Of a DNA stretch of 64,000 nt, positions 13,060 through 25,900 are shown in pieces. The position numbers were made by a program, and so were the translations under genes. The DNA comes from Xylaria sp. FL1777. Lineage: Eukaryota > Ascomycota > Sordariomycetes > Xylariales > Xylariaceae. Location of the stretch: assembly GCA_022578965.1 (NCBI GenBank), contig MU400551.1, positions 186,001 to 250,000 of the forward strand, given 5' to 3'. Numbering within the stretch: the stretch's first letter is position 1; every line of letters begins with the position of its first letter. Below the pieces are notes generated by a model. The model did no database searches. It worked only from the letters and a program-made list of their open reading frames with translations, and had not been told where the DNA came from.

Positions 13060-13630
13060 TTCGAATAGATGCTCGTATATTCCTGTCTTGGTAACCTCGC
13101 AGCAAAGTGCTGGTTCACGCTCCCGCCCTCGGTATTGCGTTTGTTGCCCACCTGATTAACCTCAACCTCTTTTCAAACCCCGAGCACTCGCGACTGTGTG
13201 TGATAAGAATGAAGTCGTCTCCAGGGAGGACCAAGCCTCGATTCGGGAAGCCACAAAGATGTTCGCCAACCGACATGGACTTGCGAATGCGTGAATGATG
13301 ATAACCAACCGAACTTTCAGCAATTACTAGATCGTCATCACTCTGTTCTCCCCATCGATGCGAGTCGAAATCAATATCCCGTTCATTTTCAAGCGATAGT
13401 CTGCGTTCATTCTCTTGTTCTGAGGACGGCAGCTCCGTTAATCCTTACTTGGGGCGCTGAAGTATGCTACTAACTCACCTGACGATGTCCGTTTTACTGC
13501 GCTTGTCGATGCCCGACCATTCTACCAACCCGCCACTCCCTCCAAGCACCACCTGATCTACAGTAACGGGCCTTACAGGATATATTTGGTGGAGTTTATT
13601 ATTTTCTCCGTCGCGTCTTCCCTAGTACTA
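13060..13630 (+). pseudogene. possible decayed gene fragment
   Basis: In one frame near 13110 the DNA reads WFTLPPSVLRL, which resembles the start of an F-box helix. A neighbouring frame continues as AHLINLNLFSNPEHSRLC. A third piece at about 13449-13620 reads LGALKYATNSPDDVRFTALV and then PFYQPATPSKHHLIYSN before breaking down. No single frame or plausible set of introns joins the pieces without stops. I read this as a possible relic with frameshifts; chance cannot be ruled out, and the F-box idea is a guess. Confidence 0.25.
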
Positions 13631-15282
13631 TAAGTTTCTCATTACTGGCGATACTCAACTCGAGTCCGACCAATCCGCTCAAAGAAGGGCCACTCAAACC
13701 CTGATAAGAAGGATATGGCACCGATGTCTCTGTTGAGAGTTTGTGGTTGAGTTAGCCTTTCAAGCAAGAAACGTTCAATAGCCATACTCTATTCTACTTG
13801 CATGTTATAGGCACTAGGCAACAATGAGGTTAAGTGGGAGAACAATTTGAAGGACAAGCACCCTCTGCGACTGGAGCCGAGCAAATTATCGGTTCCCATT
13901 CAGCGTCTGCAAGAGCAGCCGGGCCTGCTCTTGGATTCTATATACAGTAGCAGGCGCCTAAGTGACCGTCTCAACATCATTTCTACCAGCTACTACCGAT
14001 AGGTCCTACCTGCAACTGGACCTTGGGAGTAGCTAATTCATACATACACGCAAGCATTCTATGGCAAGTTGCTCTATTTGCCTGTGATGGACAGACAAGG
14101 CTTAAAGTAAGGGGTCTCCGACTAGACCAGCATGTTGACGACACGAGAGTGTCAAAACATTAGGAAGTTTATGGCATCAAGAAGGAGTATCTTAGTGGGC
14201 TCTGCATTAGGAAAGATCCGTTATCATATATTCGCAAGTTGACAGGAGAACGGAGGGTAGCCGAGGAGGCCTTGCTGGGTTCGTAGATAGTGATACTGGT
14301 GGTATATTCTGCACTGCTATCGCCTCTATCCTGACTTGTCTGGGTCAGGACTACCTCTGGGTGGTAAGCGTTGGTCGACGAGAACTAGTCGAGGACGCCT
14401 GATGCTCGCCGTGGGTTTGCTTGCATGCTTGTTTGTCCGCCTTCTTCACCCCCTAAGGCATGGAAATGGCAGTATGACAAAGTTGCTCTCGGGGAGACGG
14501 CCTCGAATGGGCGTGAGTGTTGGCATTACATGCCGGATTTCGGCCAACCATCATCTATCTCTGTTCATCTACATATCTAGCAGCTATCTAGCAGCTACCG
14601 GTATCCAGCAGCTATCTAAGAAGCGAGCAAAGCCTCGCCAGGCTGCTGGGGACCCTGGGGCCATTTAGTTTAGGAGTCGGACACCGGGTCAGGCTGGGTC
14701 AGCCCCCAGTTCCTAGAGGCGGTCCTCAGGAACAAGACAGTTGGCTGGCCCTGTACCGCACTGCACTGAGCTGGACGAATCCGGGCACAAGGTACTCGAG
14801 GTAATTATGGCAGGCGGGCAGAGTCGGCGGCGACCCAGAATTTTTTCCTTTTTAGATTGAAGGCCGACCAGGGACCTCGACCTCGCCCAAGCCCATATAC
14901 CGCTGCACCCACGGCACTGAGGCACGCTACAGTTAGCTGTGCCGACGAGTGACTGGGCGTCTTCCTGCTTCCCGTCAGCGCCAACTGCACTGAACACTAA
15001 ACCCCAGAGCACCCTGCCAAATCTGTCTCGCGTGCGTATCGCCTGAACGCTGAACGTGCACTTCTTATCTCCATTGTCTACTGCCTACCTGCGCTACCCA
15101 TTGTCTACACCACGCTGTGCTACACAACGCTACCTACTTAAGTACCTAAGTAACTAGCTGAGTACCGTACCTACACAACGACACACCACAACAACCTTAG
15201 TGCACAGCCCTGCCGTCCGCGGGCCTGCAACCACTGCATTCCACGTACCGTACGGCACCTTTTTGCCAATATCGGCAGCAGT

Positions 15283-15301
15283 ACGCACGCACGCACGCAC
15301 G
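15283..15301. repeat. ACGC tetranucleotide microsatellite
   Basis: A run of ACGC units in the presumed 5' leader or promoter of the CTK1-like kinase gene, about 220 bp before its start codon. No function is implied. Confidence 0.8.
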
Positions 15302-15518
15302 TTGTTCGTAAATTTTCACTTTCTTGCTTTGTCTGCTTGTTTCTGCCGGCGCCCCTGGCACAGCAAAACAGAATTGGCAGCGGTCTTTTGTGACTTGGCC
15401 ACCGTTCATGGTTGTCTGCGTGAGGCTGCCACCCACTCTGAGAGGTGGCCCAATCCATGTCTCGGCATCATAATTTTACCGTGTCGTTCGCCCTACCCGC
15501 AACCCAGACACGGCCAAA

Positions 15519-18500
15519 ATGAGCGATGTCGATGCAGTGCACATACGGCCTCTCGACCCGGTTGATGCTGGTGTCGAGCCTGGTTCTCCCTCGTTTGCAG
15601 AAGCACTCCCTCGTTCCCGAACAAAGCCGTTTTCGAGAGATGTGGCCATGAAACGCGACCGAAGCAGAGATAGCCGCGATGGCTCTCGAGGTCGAGGCAG
15701 GCACCAGCAAACCCGTCGAGGTTATGGCCCGAGTGTACAGACTCGCCTACGGTCTTCGTCACCGAGCTCCCGTCCTTCCCAGAGTCATCGTGGCAGGGAG
15801 AAAAAGCGCCATGGGCGCGAAGCATACCGCGACGATAGCGAGCGGAGAGGAGAGGAGAGGCGTCATAGCAGATCATCCGACCACCATGACCATTATTTCG
15901 ATGACACGCGTCGAGGGAAAAACTCCCCTATTCGAGATTCTTTCCTTGACTCAAGCAAGCGACATGATGGATCATCATCACCAAGACACCATTCCAAACC
16001 CCATGATCATTCGGAACGTGCCCGGGATCGCTCGTTTTCTCCGCCCTCCAGGAAAAGACTCAGAAGCCGAAGTCCCTTGCCATTCCCACCTTCTCGCTCA
16101 AAAAGATCCAAGCGTGAACGCGAACGCGACCGCCGCCGTCGTGGTGGGGAAAGAGAGGAACGTTTTGACCGGGATCATACAAAGGGGCATGGGTCTTCGA
16201 GACCCGATCGCATACTCTCTCCTTCTCGTAGACGTTCTATCTCTCCACGTTACGAAACCCCTCACCGTCGATACGCCGAACGAGGAGACCTCCCAAGCGA
16301 ATCTCGTTCCCGTCGTCGAAGCCGATCACCGCCTTGGGAGGCTAATTCTGATGACCGCTCTGCGAAACACCCTCGCCCACGCCCCGATACTCAAATCCGA
16401 GATTTCAGTCACTCTCCACGCCCCACCTCCCGCCGTTCCTCGTTTTCACATACCTATTCCCCCTCACGCTCAGTCGGACGACCGCCGCCTAGAGGCCCCT
16501 CAGAAGTCGGTGCGCATTCTCGCCGGCCGTCCCCTTCTTTTGAGCCCCCGAGGGTTGATTATCCTCCTCACTCGCCCAAGGATCGCAACTCTCGTCGATC
16601 TCGAAAAAAGCCCAAATACCGCGAAGAGCCCCGACCTCCTTCAGGCGGGCCACTAGCTTCTGGAGCTAACAGTATTGAAGTGAGCATATTTCGGAGAACA
16701 GACAGGCGAAATAGCTTTGAGGTATCGGAGTCATCGAGAGACGCTGGCCCACGACGGTTTGACGATTTCCCGCCGGGACCAACGTCTCAGCAGGTTGACA
16801 TAAACTCACCCCATTACGATTCTCCTGGCTCACCTCAATTTCATGCAACAGCTAGATCAAGCAAAAGTGGTGACCCTCAATATCCATCTAGAAGGTATAG
16901 CATTAGACTTAGTCTAACTCAGAAATCTGAGCTAATTCACAGTAGGCACCTATCGCGAGATCGAAACCTCCCTATTCCCGTGGGACGTCAAAGGTCGAGC
17001 CCATCTCCACCTCGCCTTCCAACAGGTCTCACAGCCCAAACTAATTCTCGGGGCCGTGGATTTTCTAGAGGTGGCTTCCGAGGTGGAATGACTTCTGCTC
17101 GTGGTGGCTTTCATGACAACACTTCGTCAAGACATGGCCAATGGCCAGCCCCGACTGGTTCCAATAGAGGGGTGTTGAGCTCTCCTGGCCATACTATACC
17201 TGGCCACTCGAACATACCGAACACCAAGCACGAAGACGAAGAAGCAGACAACGCATCAAAGCTACCTGAACATAGCCAAGCGGAAGACATATTGAAAGAC
17301 GAAAAGGCTACGGCCAACCAAACACCTTCTCCTAGACCGCCCCCTGCAGCACCTACTGGTCCTGCAAACTCCAAATTCAGCTTTGCATTCAAAACCTCCA
17401 CTAAAAACCCAGTTGCTGCTCCGAAGCCCGAAATCTCTCAGAAGTTTAGTGCTGCCCCTAGGAAAGAGACGCAACCTGTAATTGATGATCGAGATCGGGA
17501 CTTGCCGAAAGACACGCCTAGAGAACCTGCATCTGCACGAGCCCGAGCGGATTATCATCATACCAGAGCTCCGCCGCCCGAACAACCAAGGACTCGTAAA
17601 GTAATAAAGACGCGGAGAAAGCTGAAACCAAAGCCCCCGCTAGATCCTGAGCTCGCCCGATCCGTCTCCGTCTACTTCAGAAAGCCAGGCAATGAGTCGG
17701 TTGTCGGATCAGGCACGTATGGCAAAGTCTTCAAGGGAAAACACGTCTATACTAGCAAACTAGTTGCATTAAAGAGAATTCGCATGGAGGGAGAAAGAGA
17801 TGGTTTCCCCGTTACCGCCATGCGGGAGGTAAAACTTCTTCAATCACTGAGACACCCTAACGTTGTGGAATTGCACGAAGTAATGATTGAGAGGAACGAA
17901 TGCTACATGGTCTTCGAGTACCTCTCTCATGATCTCACTGGGTTGCTCAACCACCCAACATATAAGCTTGATGCCTCACAAAAGAAGCATCTAGCTATGC
18001 AGCTCTTTAAAGGGCTAGATTATCTACACAAACGTGGGGTTTTACACCGCGATATCAAAGCTGCAAACATTCTTGTGAGCAGTGATGGTATTCTGAAACT
18101 TGCTGATTTCGGTTTAGCGCGTTTCTATGCAAAACGGCACCAGTTGGATTATACCAACCGAGTTATTACTATATGGTATCGATCACCCGAGCTCCTGTTA
18201 GGCGAGACACGATACGGTGCTGCAGTCGACATATGGAGTGCTGCTTGTGTAATGGTGGAGATTTTTACTCGACATGCCATATTCCCAGGCGACGGCGGTG
18301 AAATAAATCAACTTGAAAAGATCTACAACATACTCGGTACTCCTAATCGGAAAGAGTGGCCTGGGCTTGCGGATACTCCCTGGTTCGAGCTTCTGCGGCC
18401 TAGTTATCGAAAGCCAAATGTATTCGCGGATAAGTATAGGGAACGAGTCCCCGCTGCTGCTTTTGATCTCCTGGCAGAAATGTTTCAGTATGATCCAATC

Positions 18501-18897
18501 AAACGACCATCGGCCGCTGATGTTCTCGAGCACCGTTACTTCACTACAGAACAGCCACCTCCTCGACAGGCCGTTGAGTAAGCGAACCCCTATTCTAAAT
18601 GATGACTTTTAATACTGACCACTTCTCAGACTGAAGGACATAAAGGGTGACTGGCATGAGTTTGAGTCCAAGGCACTTCGTCGTGAAAAAGAGAAGCAGG
18701 AAAAACAGCAAAGAGATGCACGCCGTGCAGCAGCGGCTAAAGACGGTGGGCATGATAGAGAGAGAAAGCGCCCTCAGTCCGGTTCCGAGACTCAACCAGA
18801 ATCTAAGCGGCCGCATCTTGAGGGTCAGGCATCAAGCTTGAGCGGGGAGCCCAGCTCAATAGCATTGCCTCCAGCCACAGAAATTGCAGCAGAGTGA
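15519..18897 (+). CDS. ctk1: CTK1/CDK12-type cyclin-dependent kinase (RNA polymerase II CTD kinase)
   Basis: CDS is join(15519..18577, 18630..18897), 1108 residues; the 52-bp intron has a GTAAGC donor. The first 700 residues are disordered and rich in RS, RD and SP dipeptides, as in CDK12/CDK13 and filamentous-fungal CTK1. The kinase domain covers about residues 725-1010. Visible landmarks are the glycine loop GSGTYG (730-735), ATP lysine K752 in VALKRIR, the cyclin-contact helix PVTAMRE (764-770), catalytic D845 in LHRDIKAANIL, metal-binding DFG (D863), and activation-loop T884 in ITIWYRSPELLL. The C-terminal exon adds the basic tail FESKALRREKEKQEKQQ. By family, it acts with a cyclin K/Ctk2 partner to phosphorylate Ser2 of the Pol II CTD in the nucleus. 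BUR1/CDK9 is the main alternative, but the long RS region and GDW-containing tail favour CTK1. Confidence 0.95.
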
Positions 18898-19527
18898 ATA
18901 GCTGTGCTACTCTATTATGGAACAGTGGTTTAAATGGGTCTCTGGCCTGTTGGTGCTTCAAGTCTCACAAATTACTGTATTAGCAAATGACACAGTATCA
19001 ACACTAACAAGACGTAGTGTACGAACTCCAGTTTTGCATTGTGTTATAAGATGCTAGGAAAGAGAATGAGTTCTCATTAGTATTACTATTTCTGCGCCAT
19101 AAAGCGTGCCCACCGATTTTGTCTCCATCGACCCGATTCTACTACCAGCAAAGCGCTCAAGAGACGTCTAACATTGGAGATACGAGATAACTGACACACA
19201 TTACGTAGGCATTTATTTATATGCTTACATGCTTGTGGATAGAGGATCCTTAACCATCACAGCGTCACACAGCAGCAACCTCAATCTCTAGCTCCGTGTT
19301 AGTCGTGTTGCATCATTGACGCCTGTAACAAGGTCTTTCGTTCACGATCGTAGGGTATACCGATTACATACATAGAAATGCAAATGTCTATTAGACATGT
19401 GATAGTGCGCATATACGCCCCTCAAATATTTAAATTACAGAATAGACCAGCGCCCCGTTCCGAGTGAATAGCTCCCCAGAACATACACATCAACCTAAAA
19501 ATTATGTTCCTTAATCTAGACATGTTC
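18898..19527. other. convergent intergenic stretch
   Basis: About 630 bp between the stop codons of the CTK1-like gene (+) and the FSP1-like gene (-). No gene seen. Confidence 0.6.
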
Positions 19528-21062
19528 TCATTTGGGCCACGCTTTCCCCATCCCACCAGCATTACCTCTCGCAAATGCGTCGGCGGTATCAGTGCCGAGG
19601 TGCCGCCCCTTAAGGAACCAAACGAGAATACTCCAGAGTCGCCACGAGCCGACCTGGCCAGTTCCACGATCCCGGCCGACGGTGAGCGCAAGCTGAACCT
19701 TGTCAGGATCAAAGACGTATGGCTTGATCGGCTCACCCGAGAAGTACGAGTTGAACTGGGTCATCAGATGTCGCGTCTGTGCGTCTGTATGCGCAGCCTG
19801 TGCTGGCTGCAAGTCTCCGACATCACCTATGACAAACACTGGAACACTCGGGAGTTAGTTATCGTCGAAACATCAAGCGTAATATATTGAACCCTATTTC
19901 AGAAGCGTAGAGATCTTGGGATCCTTTTTCAGCCGAAAAGGGGCGGGAGAATCTTTATACTTTCCCAGAAGCCAAAATGAGAAGAGGAAAAAAACGACTG
20001 TAAGAATTGCTTACCGTTCTTGTACCCCGGGGCCCGCAGGTCCTTGCCCTGCTTCAAGCACCCCGAGGCAGCATCGCGCATCGCCTCTGGCGCAAACTCA
20101 GCATTAGGTTCAAGGCCGAACGTAGGAACAACAAGGTCAGCAGCCAGCGTCTCCGCGGCGCCGTCGCCACGCGTAAGCGTAACAGTCTTCTCCGCCGCCG
20201 CCTGCTGCGTCACGTCGGACGTGACCTTGGCGCCGCCAACATACACGACGCCGAGCTTGGCGAGCTCTCGCTTCGCGGCCTCGCGCACGTCGGTCTGCAC
20301 CCTCTTGTCGAGGGGCAGCGCCTCAGCGCCCACGAGCGTGACTTTCTTGAGGCCTGTCTTCGCGTACGCGGAGCCCAGCTCGCCCGCGAACTCGACGCCC
20401 GTCACGCCGGCGCCCGCGACCACGATGGAGCGCGCCGAGCGGATGCCCCGTCGCAGCTCCTCCAGCCGTGCCCGCGTCTGCGCCGTCGTGCCCACCTCCT
20501 TCCACGGCATCCCGGACCGCGCCCGCGCCCCCGTCGCCACCACCAGCGTGTGGTACTCGATGTCGCGCAGCGCGCCGTCCGCGCGCACGCTGACTGTGTT
20601 CCGCGCCGGGTCCAGCGTCTCGGCGGCGCCGATTATAAGGGTGAATTTCTCGCGCGGGTATGAGGCGAATTGGGCCGCAAGTGGGAACATGTATTTTTCC
20701 TCGGGCATCTATTTACAATACTCAAGTTAGTAATGTCCGCGGATGGATGATGATTCTTCGGAGTTTCGAGAGCTTGCGGGAGTGGGATATAGCTACCTAC
20801 CTACCCACCCGCTTAGGCGAAAAGGGGGGAGGGGGGAGGGGGGCATAGAGGGGCGTCTGTGACTATCTAACTAACTAACTGACTGACTGACCTGGTCTGG
20901 GAGGGCGAAGCGCACCGAGGCGAACTTCCAGTAGAAGGTGTCGTGGGGTGAGACGAGGATTACTCGGAGGTCATCGTGTTGTTTTGTCGTCCGTCGTAGG
21001 AGGTAGTGTGCGATGGGCAGACCGGCCACGCCGGCACCTAGGATGACGACTGTCTTGGTCAT
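19528..21062 (-). CDS. AMID/FSP1-like FAD-dependent oxidoreductase
   Basis: CDS is complement(join(19528..19838, 20015..20708, 20892..21062)), 391 residues, near the usual length of the AMID/FSP1 (AIF-M2) group. By family these are NAD(P)H-quinone oxidoreductases linked to oxidative stress and cell death. The N-terminal FAD site is VVILGAGVAGLPIAHYLL (about residues 5-22), with the second dinucleotide site VVAGAGVTGVEFAGEL (GxGxxG at 156-161). LVVATGA lies between them, and VFVIGDVGDL, formed across the second splice, is the C-terminal FAD contact. The ATG at 21062 is used; the frame upstream has only a TTG. There is no clear mitochondrial presequence or N-myristoylation signal. Intron 1 (183 bp) is unusual: its donor lies in a tetranucleotide repeat and its template strand holds long G-runs. 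Confidence 0.93.
20824..20853 (+). other. G-quadruplex-prone G-run inside intron 1 of the FSP1-like gene
   Basis: Three six-G runs separated by single A residues, then a four-G run after a six-base spacer. This satisfies the usual four-run quadruplex pattern. It lies on the + strand, which is the template strand of the minus-strand gene, within intron 20709-20891. Formation in vivo is inference. Confidence 0.75.
20867..20891. repeat. CTAA/CTGA tetranucleotide repeat overlapping a splice donor
   Basis: A run of CTAA then CTGA units. On the minus strand it reads GTCAGTCAGTCAGTTAG and forms the 5' end of intron 1 of the FSP1-like gene, so the donor GTCAGT at 20891 is repeated every four bases. 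Confidence 0.8.
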
Positions 21063-22928
21063 GGCGGTGATGCTTTCAATACTTTGAGGACCCTGCTCTG
21101 GTGTATTGCTTCGACTCAACCGTCACCGTCTCCCTCTTCCGTTTATAAGCGTATAGTCTTATATAGATGTTTGCTATTTGTATAGGCTAGATGACTAGTT
21201 ATTGCCTCGGTGGAACACGGCACGATTAGGTACCCGTGAGCCGTTTTTATATTCATGTTTGCCCTCTTACCTTCATCCCACTTTCACCGTAGGGGATATT
21301 GCGCAATCATAAGTAGCCGCACTAGGGTGCTGGTACCTAGATATTTCGTATACCTACCTAGGTATGATAAGGTACCCGCGCGGGAAATCAGTCTTCATTC
21401 GGGGCCTAGCCCGGTCTTGTGATTACAGCTAGACTTCGCTGAAAGGAGAGAGGGAAACAATAAACCATCAGAGAAATATTTTATTAGGGGTATGTATTTT
21501 ATACCAGCTTGATTATTTCCCTTCAAGCATATTTCTATCAGGATAGAATATCCAGAAAGCTAGCTGAGTTGTCTCTGTATAGGCGAACCGATCCCCTTTC
21601 AAAAGACACAACTATTCCGGTATGATTCTGGAGCGGTTAATACAGCATTCTCCCCCCAGGTTCCTGCACAATATCACATCAACAAATTACCCTGGTACGA
21701 ACTAAAATCTATCAAGCGAGAAACAGGCACATGGCGGGAATCTAGAGCAACTCCGCTTCCCCAGGCTAACTGCATAGATACAAATACCTTATGCATATAA
21801 GACTCAAGCCTGCGGCTTACATGTTCATCCGCAAGTGACGGACGTAATGTAAGTAAGGGCCCCAAAAATGGTATATAATAATGACTAATTAATTAACTTA
21901 TAAATCTGGATACTAAGTAGAAGATCAGCTTTGCTTCCTGATGTGTGATTACCAAGCTCGATGTACTAATTATATAAGAACTAGGCTATCTAGTGTAGTT
22001 ATGTCTAACTACTTGGGTAGATATGATATGATTATACACTCGCAATGTAGGATCGTGATTGAGCACAGAGATACCGTCTCCACAAGGAGTACACACGGTC
22101 AGGAGCTGTCCAATGAGCTGCCTTGACGCGGGCTTGTCCTGCCGTAAAAGGAAAATGGCTGGCTGATGTAATACCCGCGCGGGGACAATTCTGTTGCACA
22201 GCCGGTCTAGTGTAAAGTGCCTAGTACTACTCTGCTGTGATTTTAGATCGAATTGTGTTTTCTTCCCACACGATTAACTCTCTATATAAATATGCCGATT
22301 TAGTTTCATTCATATTTATTGTTGCCTGCTGTAATGGAAAAAGTCTAATACCAGGAATCCCTCCCTTTCTCTTTTGTTCCCTCATGCATGGTGGTTGGTC
22401 ATGGCCTCGTAAAAATCAGGGTATAAGGGTGAAAAAGGCATGAAACCAGAAAGAAAAGGGAAAAAAAGAAAAGCGAAATCGGCGCATTGAATATATAGAG
22501 GGTGAAGTGACATGAAAACAACCCTTTATATAGTCTTTTCCGGAATGCGTTATATATGATAAGAATAGGAAGGAAAATTCAAAACCTATATTAACCCCCA
22601 AATGGGCCCATTTCTCAGACCATTTGGGCCCCATAATCAGACCATCCGGTTTTCCCATATCGCCCACGCCCTCTAAGCAGGTCCTAAGCTCCAATTTGCC
22701 AATGGGGCAGGTGAGAGAAGAAAAAGCAGGTTATAAGAGTGTGCGGGTAGGCATTTTGGCTCCGATACACCTTGCGCGAACCCCATAAGTGAGAGAGAGC
22801 AAGACACTCCGCCAGCGCCATTGTACCTGTTTTAAACCATTCATTCATCATCTTTAATGTTGAAATTATACCAAATGTCAGGTTGATCGGAAAATGTAAT
22901 TTTGTTTCGGGTGCTGCTTGCTCAGTAA
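21063..22928. other. gene-free stretch
   Basis: About 1.9 kb. The first part should be the promoter of the FSP1-like gene (minus strand, start 21062) and the end the 3' UTR of the CTF1-like gene. AT-rich in the middle. Around 22597-22630 there is a short inverted and direct arrangement of CCAAATGGG and CCATTTGGG units. No gene seen. Confidence 0.6.
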
Positions 22929-25900
22929 TCACCCCATCACCATATCTTCCGCGACGTCCATAGGGCCCATGCTGAAGTTCGCGTTCGATCCTTCGATCTG
23001 GCCCAGCGCGACTAACCCGTTATCGCACACGTTCAGACCCATCCCAGGGCCGACAGCGGCACCCTCGCCGGGTGGGAACTGCAGCCACTGGTCGAAGTCG
23101 ATCTTCGGGCCGGAGATGGAATTCCAGTCGAACTCGTCCGGCTGGCCGTCGAAGACGTCCAGATCCATGTTGCTCATGTCCAGCGAACGGTCTGCCGAAG
23201 ACGGCGACCCGATGGATGTTCCGCTCGACACTGGCGTCATAATGTCGGTCGACGGTGGCGAGTGGGTGTCAATCGCGACACTCGGGGCCATGTTGGTCGT
23301 ACCAATGTTCAAGTTGGGAAGGTTACCATGAGTCTTAGAGTTGTTGTTGGTGGTGATGAGGTTGGGCGTCATGACATTCGAGGATGGTGCAAATGATTGT
23401 GTCACATCTGAACTCGGAGTTGGGTCGGTCATTAAAACAGAGGCATCTTCCGAGGTTACTGGAAACAACAAAGGCTCTGGCGGCGGCGTCGTCACGTTCT
23501 CGAGGCCATTTGGAATGGTGTAGTTGCCAGAAGCGGCATATTGAGAAACCATGGCGGCTTTCAATCCATCCACAGTAGTGGGGTCATTGGTGGTCGTATT
23601 ATCGAAGGCCTCGGAGTTCTGCGTCTGACCAACTTGTGCCCCTTTATGCATTGCAGCATTCACGAATGCGACAGCATAGTCGGCCGCGGAATAAGTGTCT
23701 CGCAGGCGAGTCATGACACGCATGCACTGCTGGAAACTCTTGTGAGCTGCAACCTGAACCACCTGCGAAGGGTTTTTCATCTCAATCATGTGGATGATCA
23801 TGGCTGGCAAAATCACAGTGACGCCCGTCGTCGGTAGGAACCTATCCAAGTGCAAGGCGCTTAGTTCTGCCACCATTCGCGTAATCTGCACGGCCGAGCT
23901 GCATACACGAATCCGGGAAATTTGTTGTTGAACCTGACTCGGGCTCTGCTGAACCTCCCTAGGCGACGAAGGCAGGAACAGCGGGCGGTGCAAAGCTGAC
24001 ACCGTTGTGAAGTACACCATATGCAATAAGTTCCGCTGGAGAGCAATGACGCCGCGCCCATTCTGTACATCGAGTGGGGAGAGCGGACGGTATTTGCAGG
24101 ATTCTGGTAGTGACTCGGCCCATTTCATGAGTTCGTTGTCGCACTGCACAATGTTCTCCATGTTATCCAGCTGCTTGTTAGGGAGCAGCATCATGGTACT
24201 ATGAGTCATGCTCTCCGGGTGTGTTTTGGTGCGAACCAGTACCGAGTATTGAGCCTTCAGCATGTGACTGACACAAAGACTGAGCTTCGCCTTGGCGATA
24301 CACATTTGGGCTAATTCTCGTTGCATTCCAACATCACGCAACAGTGTGCATTCCGGGCCCACAACTTGAATATCATCGGATAGTGGTTTGATATCAAAGT
24401 CGTCTTCCTCTAACATGGGCACATCAAAATCTTCGTCTTTTATGCGAGTGGGTCTACGCATGCCCAGAGCAATTAAGCGGTCACGCATGAAGCAGGACCA
24501 CCATATTCGCTTCCACAGTTTCCGCCTCTGAGGCGACATATTAGTGTTTGCCGGGTTTCGATGCAAACCGATCGTGTGGCCCAACGAGATCGCGACACCC
24601 ATCCAATGCCACGTATCTTTTTGGTCATCTGGCGTTTCGTACCAGTAAGTCATCAGGAGGAGTCCCTGAACGAGCAACAGACGGTCATTCTCGTAGTCGA
24701 AATCGTATAAGAGCTGTACGTGTGAGCTTTCAAACCTGTCTACAATGATAGTGTATGGTCCTCACCCTAGCCTTCGAAAAGAATGCCCTCCGAGCAACTT
24801 TTCTAGATGCATATCCCGCTTCCTTCAAGTCTTTGTTGCTCACAAACGCAGTGGCACAAAACATAACAGCTTGGTAGAGAAACAAACTGGTCTGCCCACG
24901 AGACCCGTCGTAGGCGTCGACGATGCCCAGGAAACTGTGCAGGTCTAAGAGGGGCATATACGGGTGCACGTACTCCACGTAGGCTTCTAGCAATGCCTTT
25001 TGGAATGCGAGGCTAGGCATCGACAATGCGCCCTTAGCACGAAGATAATCTACATCTTCGGGAGCGAATTTAGACGGCAATGGTCGAAGGAAACCATATT
25101 CTTGCGAAAATACATCACTGTGGTCCGGTGGTTTAGGGAGCTGTGCTGCTTTTACGGCATCAACACCAGCATCAGCGCCAGAGCTCGAATTACTCTGTCT
25201 GGTAGGCGGCTGTGGGAATATGCTGGGATATCTGGAGCCTTGGCTATTCTCAAGTTGCAGAGAGGACATTAAACTGGGGCGTTGACCTGAATTGACATGT
25301 GAGTATTTCTCATGACAGAGCAGCCTTGGTTCTACAACAGTGTGACGCCATGGATTGAGCATACACCGTGATCTACAGGTGACAAGATCTTTGACATGTG
25401 AAAACTGAAGGGTGCTAGTGCCTCCACTCTGGAGACGATCAACTTACATTGGAGATGCGGCGCATGGGCCTCAACACGGTCGTGTCCGCTTTGTTGCCCC
25501 AACTTATTCGCGGCGATGTTTAGGGCCGAATTCTGCGACAACTCGGTGGAATGCTGCAGGGATTGAGCGGATGCTGCAGAGGCGATCGCGATAGGACTCG
25601 GCGTTGTCTTCGCCTTCAGCAAATGCGCCTCGGTATGCTGGTGATGTGGGGCGCAGTTATTGCCAATATGCGAAGTTGCTGAGGTTGTGTTGAAGAGGCC
25701 CTTCCTATGAGAAAGAAGACAAGGGTCTTAGTAAGTCCCGTGTCTAGACTTTGTACGCATAGTAATCGGGATCCGCGAGCTGAGCCAGGCCAATAGCACC
25801 GAATGGGTGCTGCACTGACGAATGGAAAATTTGGATGCCCAAAAAGGAAATTCTGCCCGTGACGCAATTGGCAGCAGACAATCCAATCCCAGCTCGTATT

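Larger units (their letters stand above)
10007..15518. other. 5.5 kb stretch without an intact gene
   Basis: The part next to 10006 should be the promoter of the seven-transmembrane gene; the last kilobase should be the promoter and leader of the CTK1-like gene. A C-rich run lies at about 11783-11803 and an ACGC repeat at 15283-15301. Around 13.0-13.65 kb several short pieces in different frames read like protein and may be a decayed gene (separate entry). Overlapping minus-strand frames at 10080-10890 were judged non-coding. Confidence 0.55.

Noticed and set aside
15679..16656. 325-codon frame inside the CTK1-like gene
   Set aside because: Shadow of the RS-rich coding frame; the kinase reading is continuous through it.
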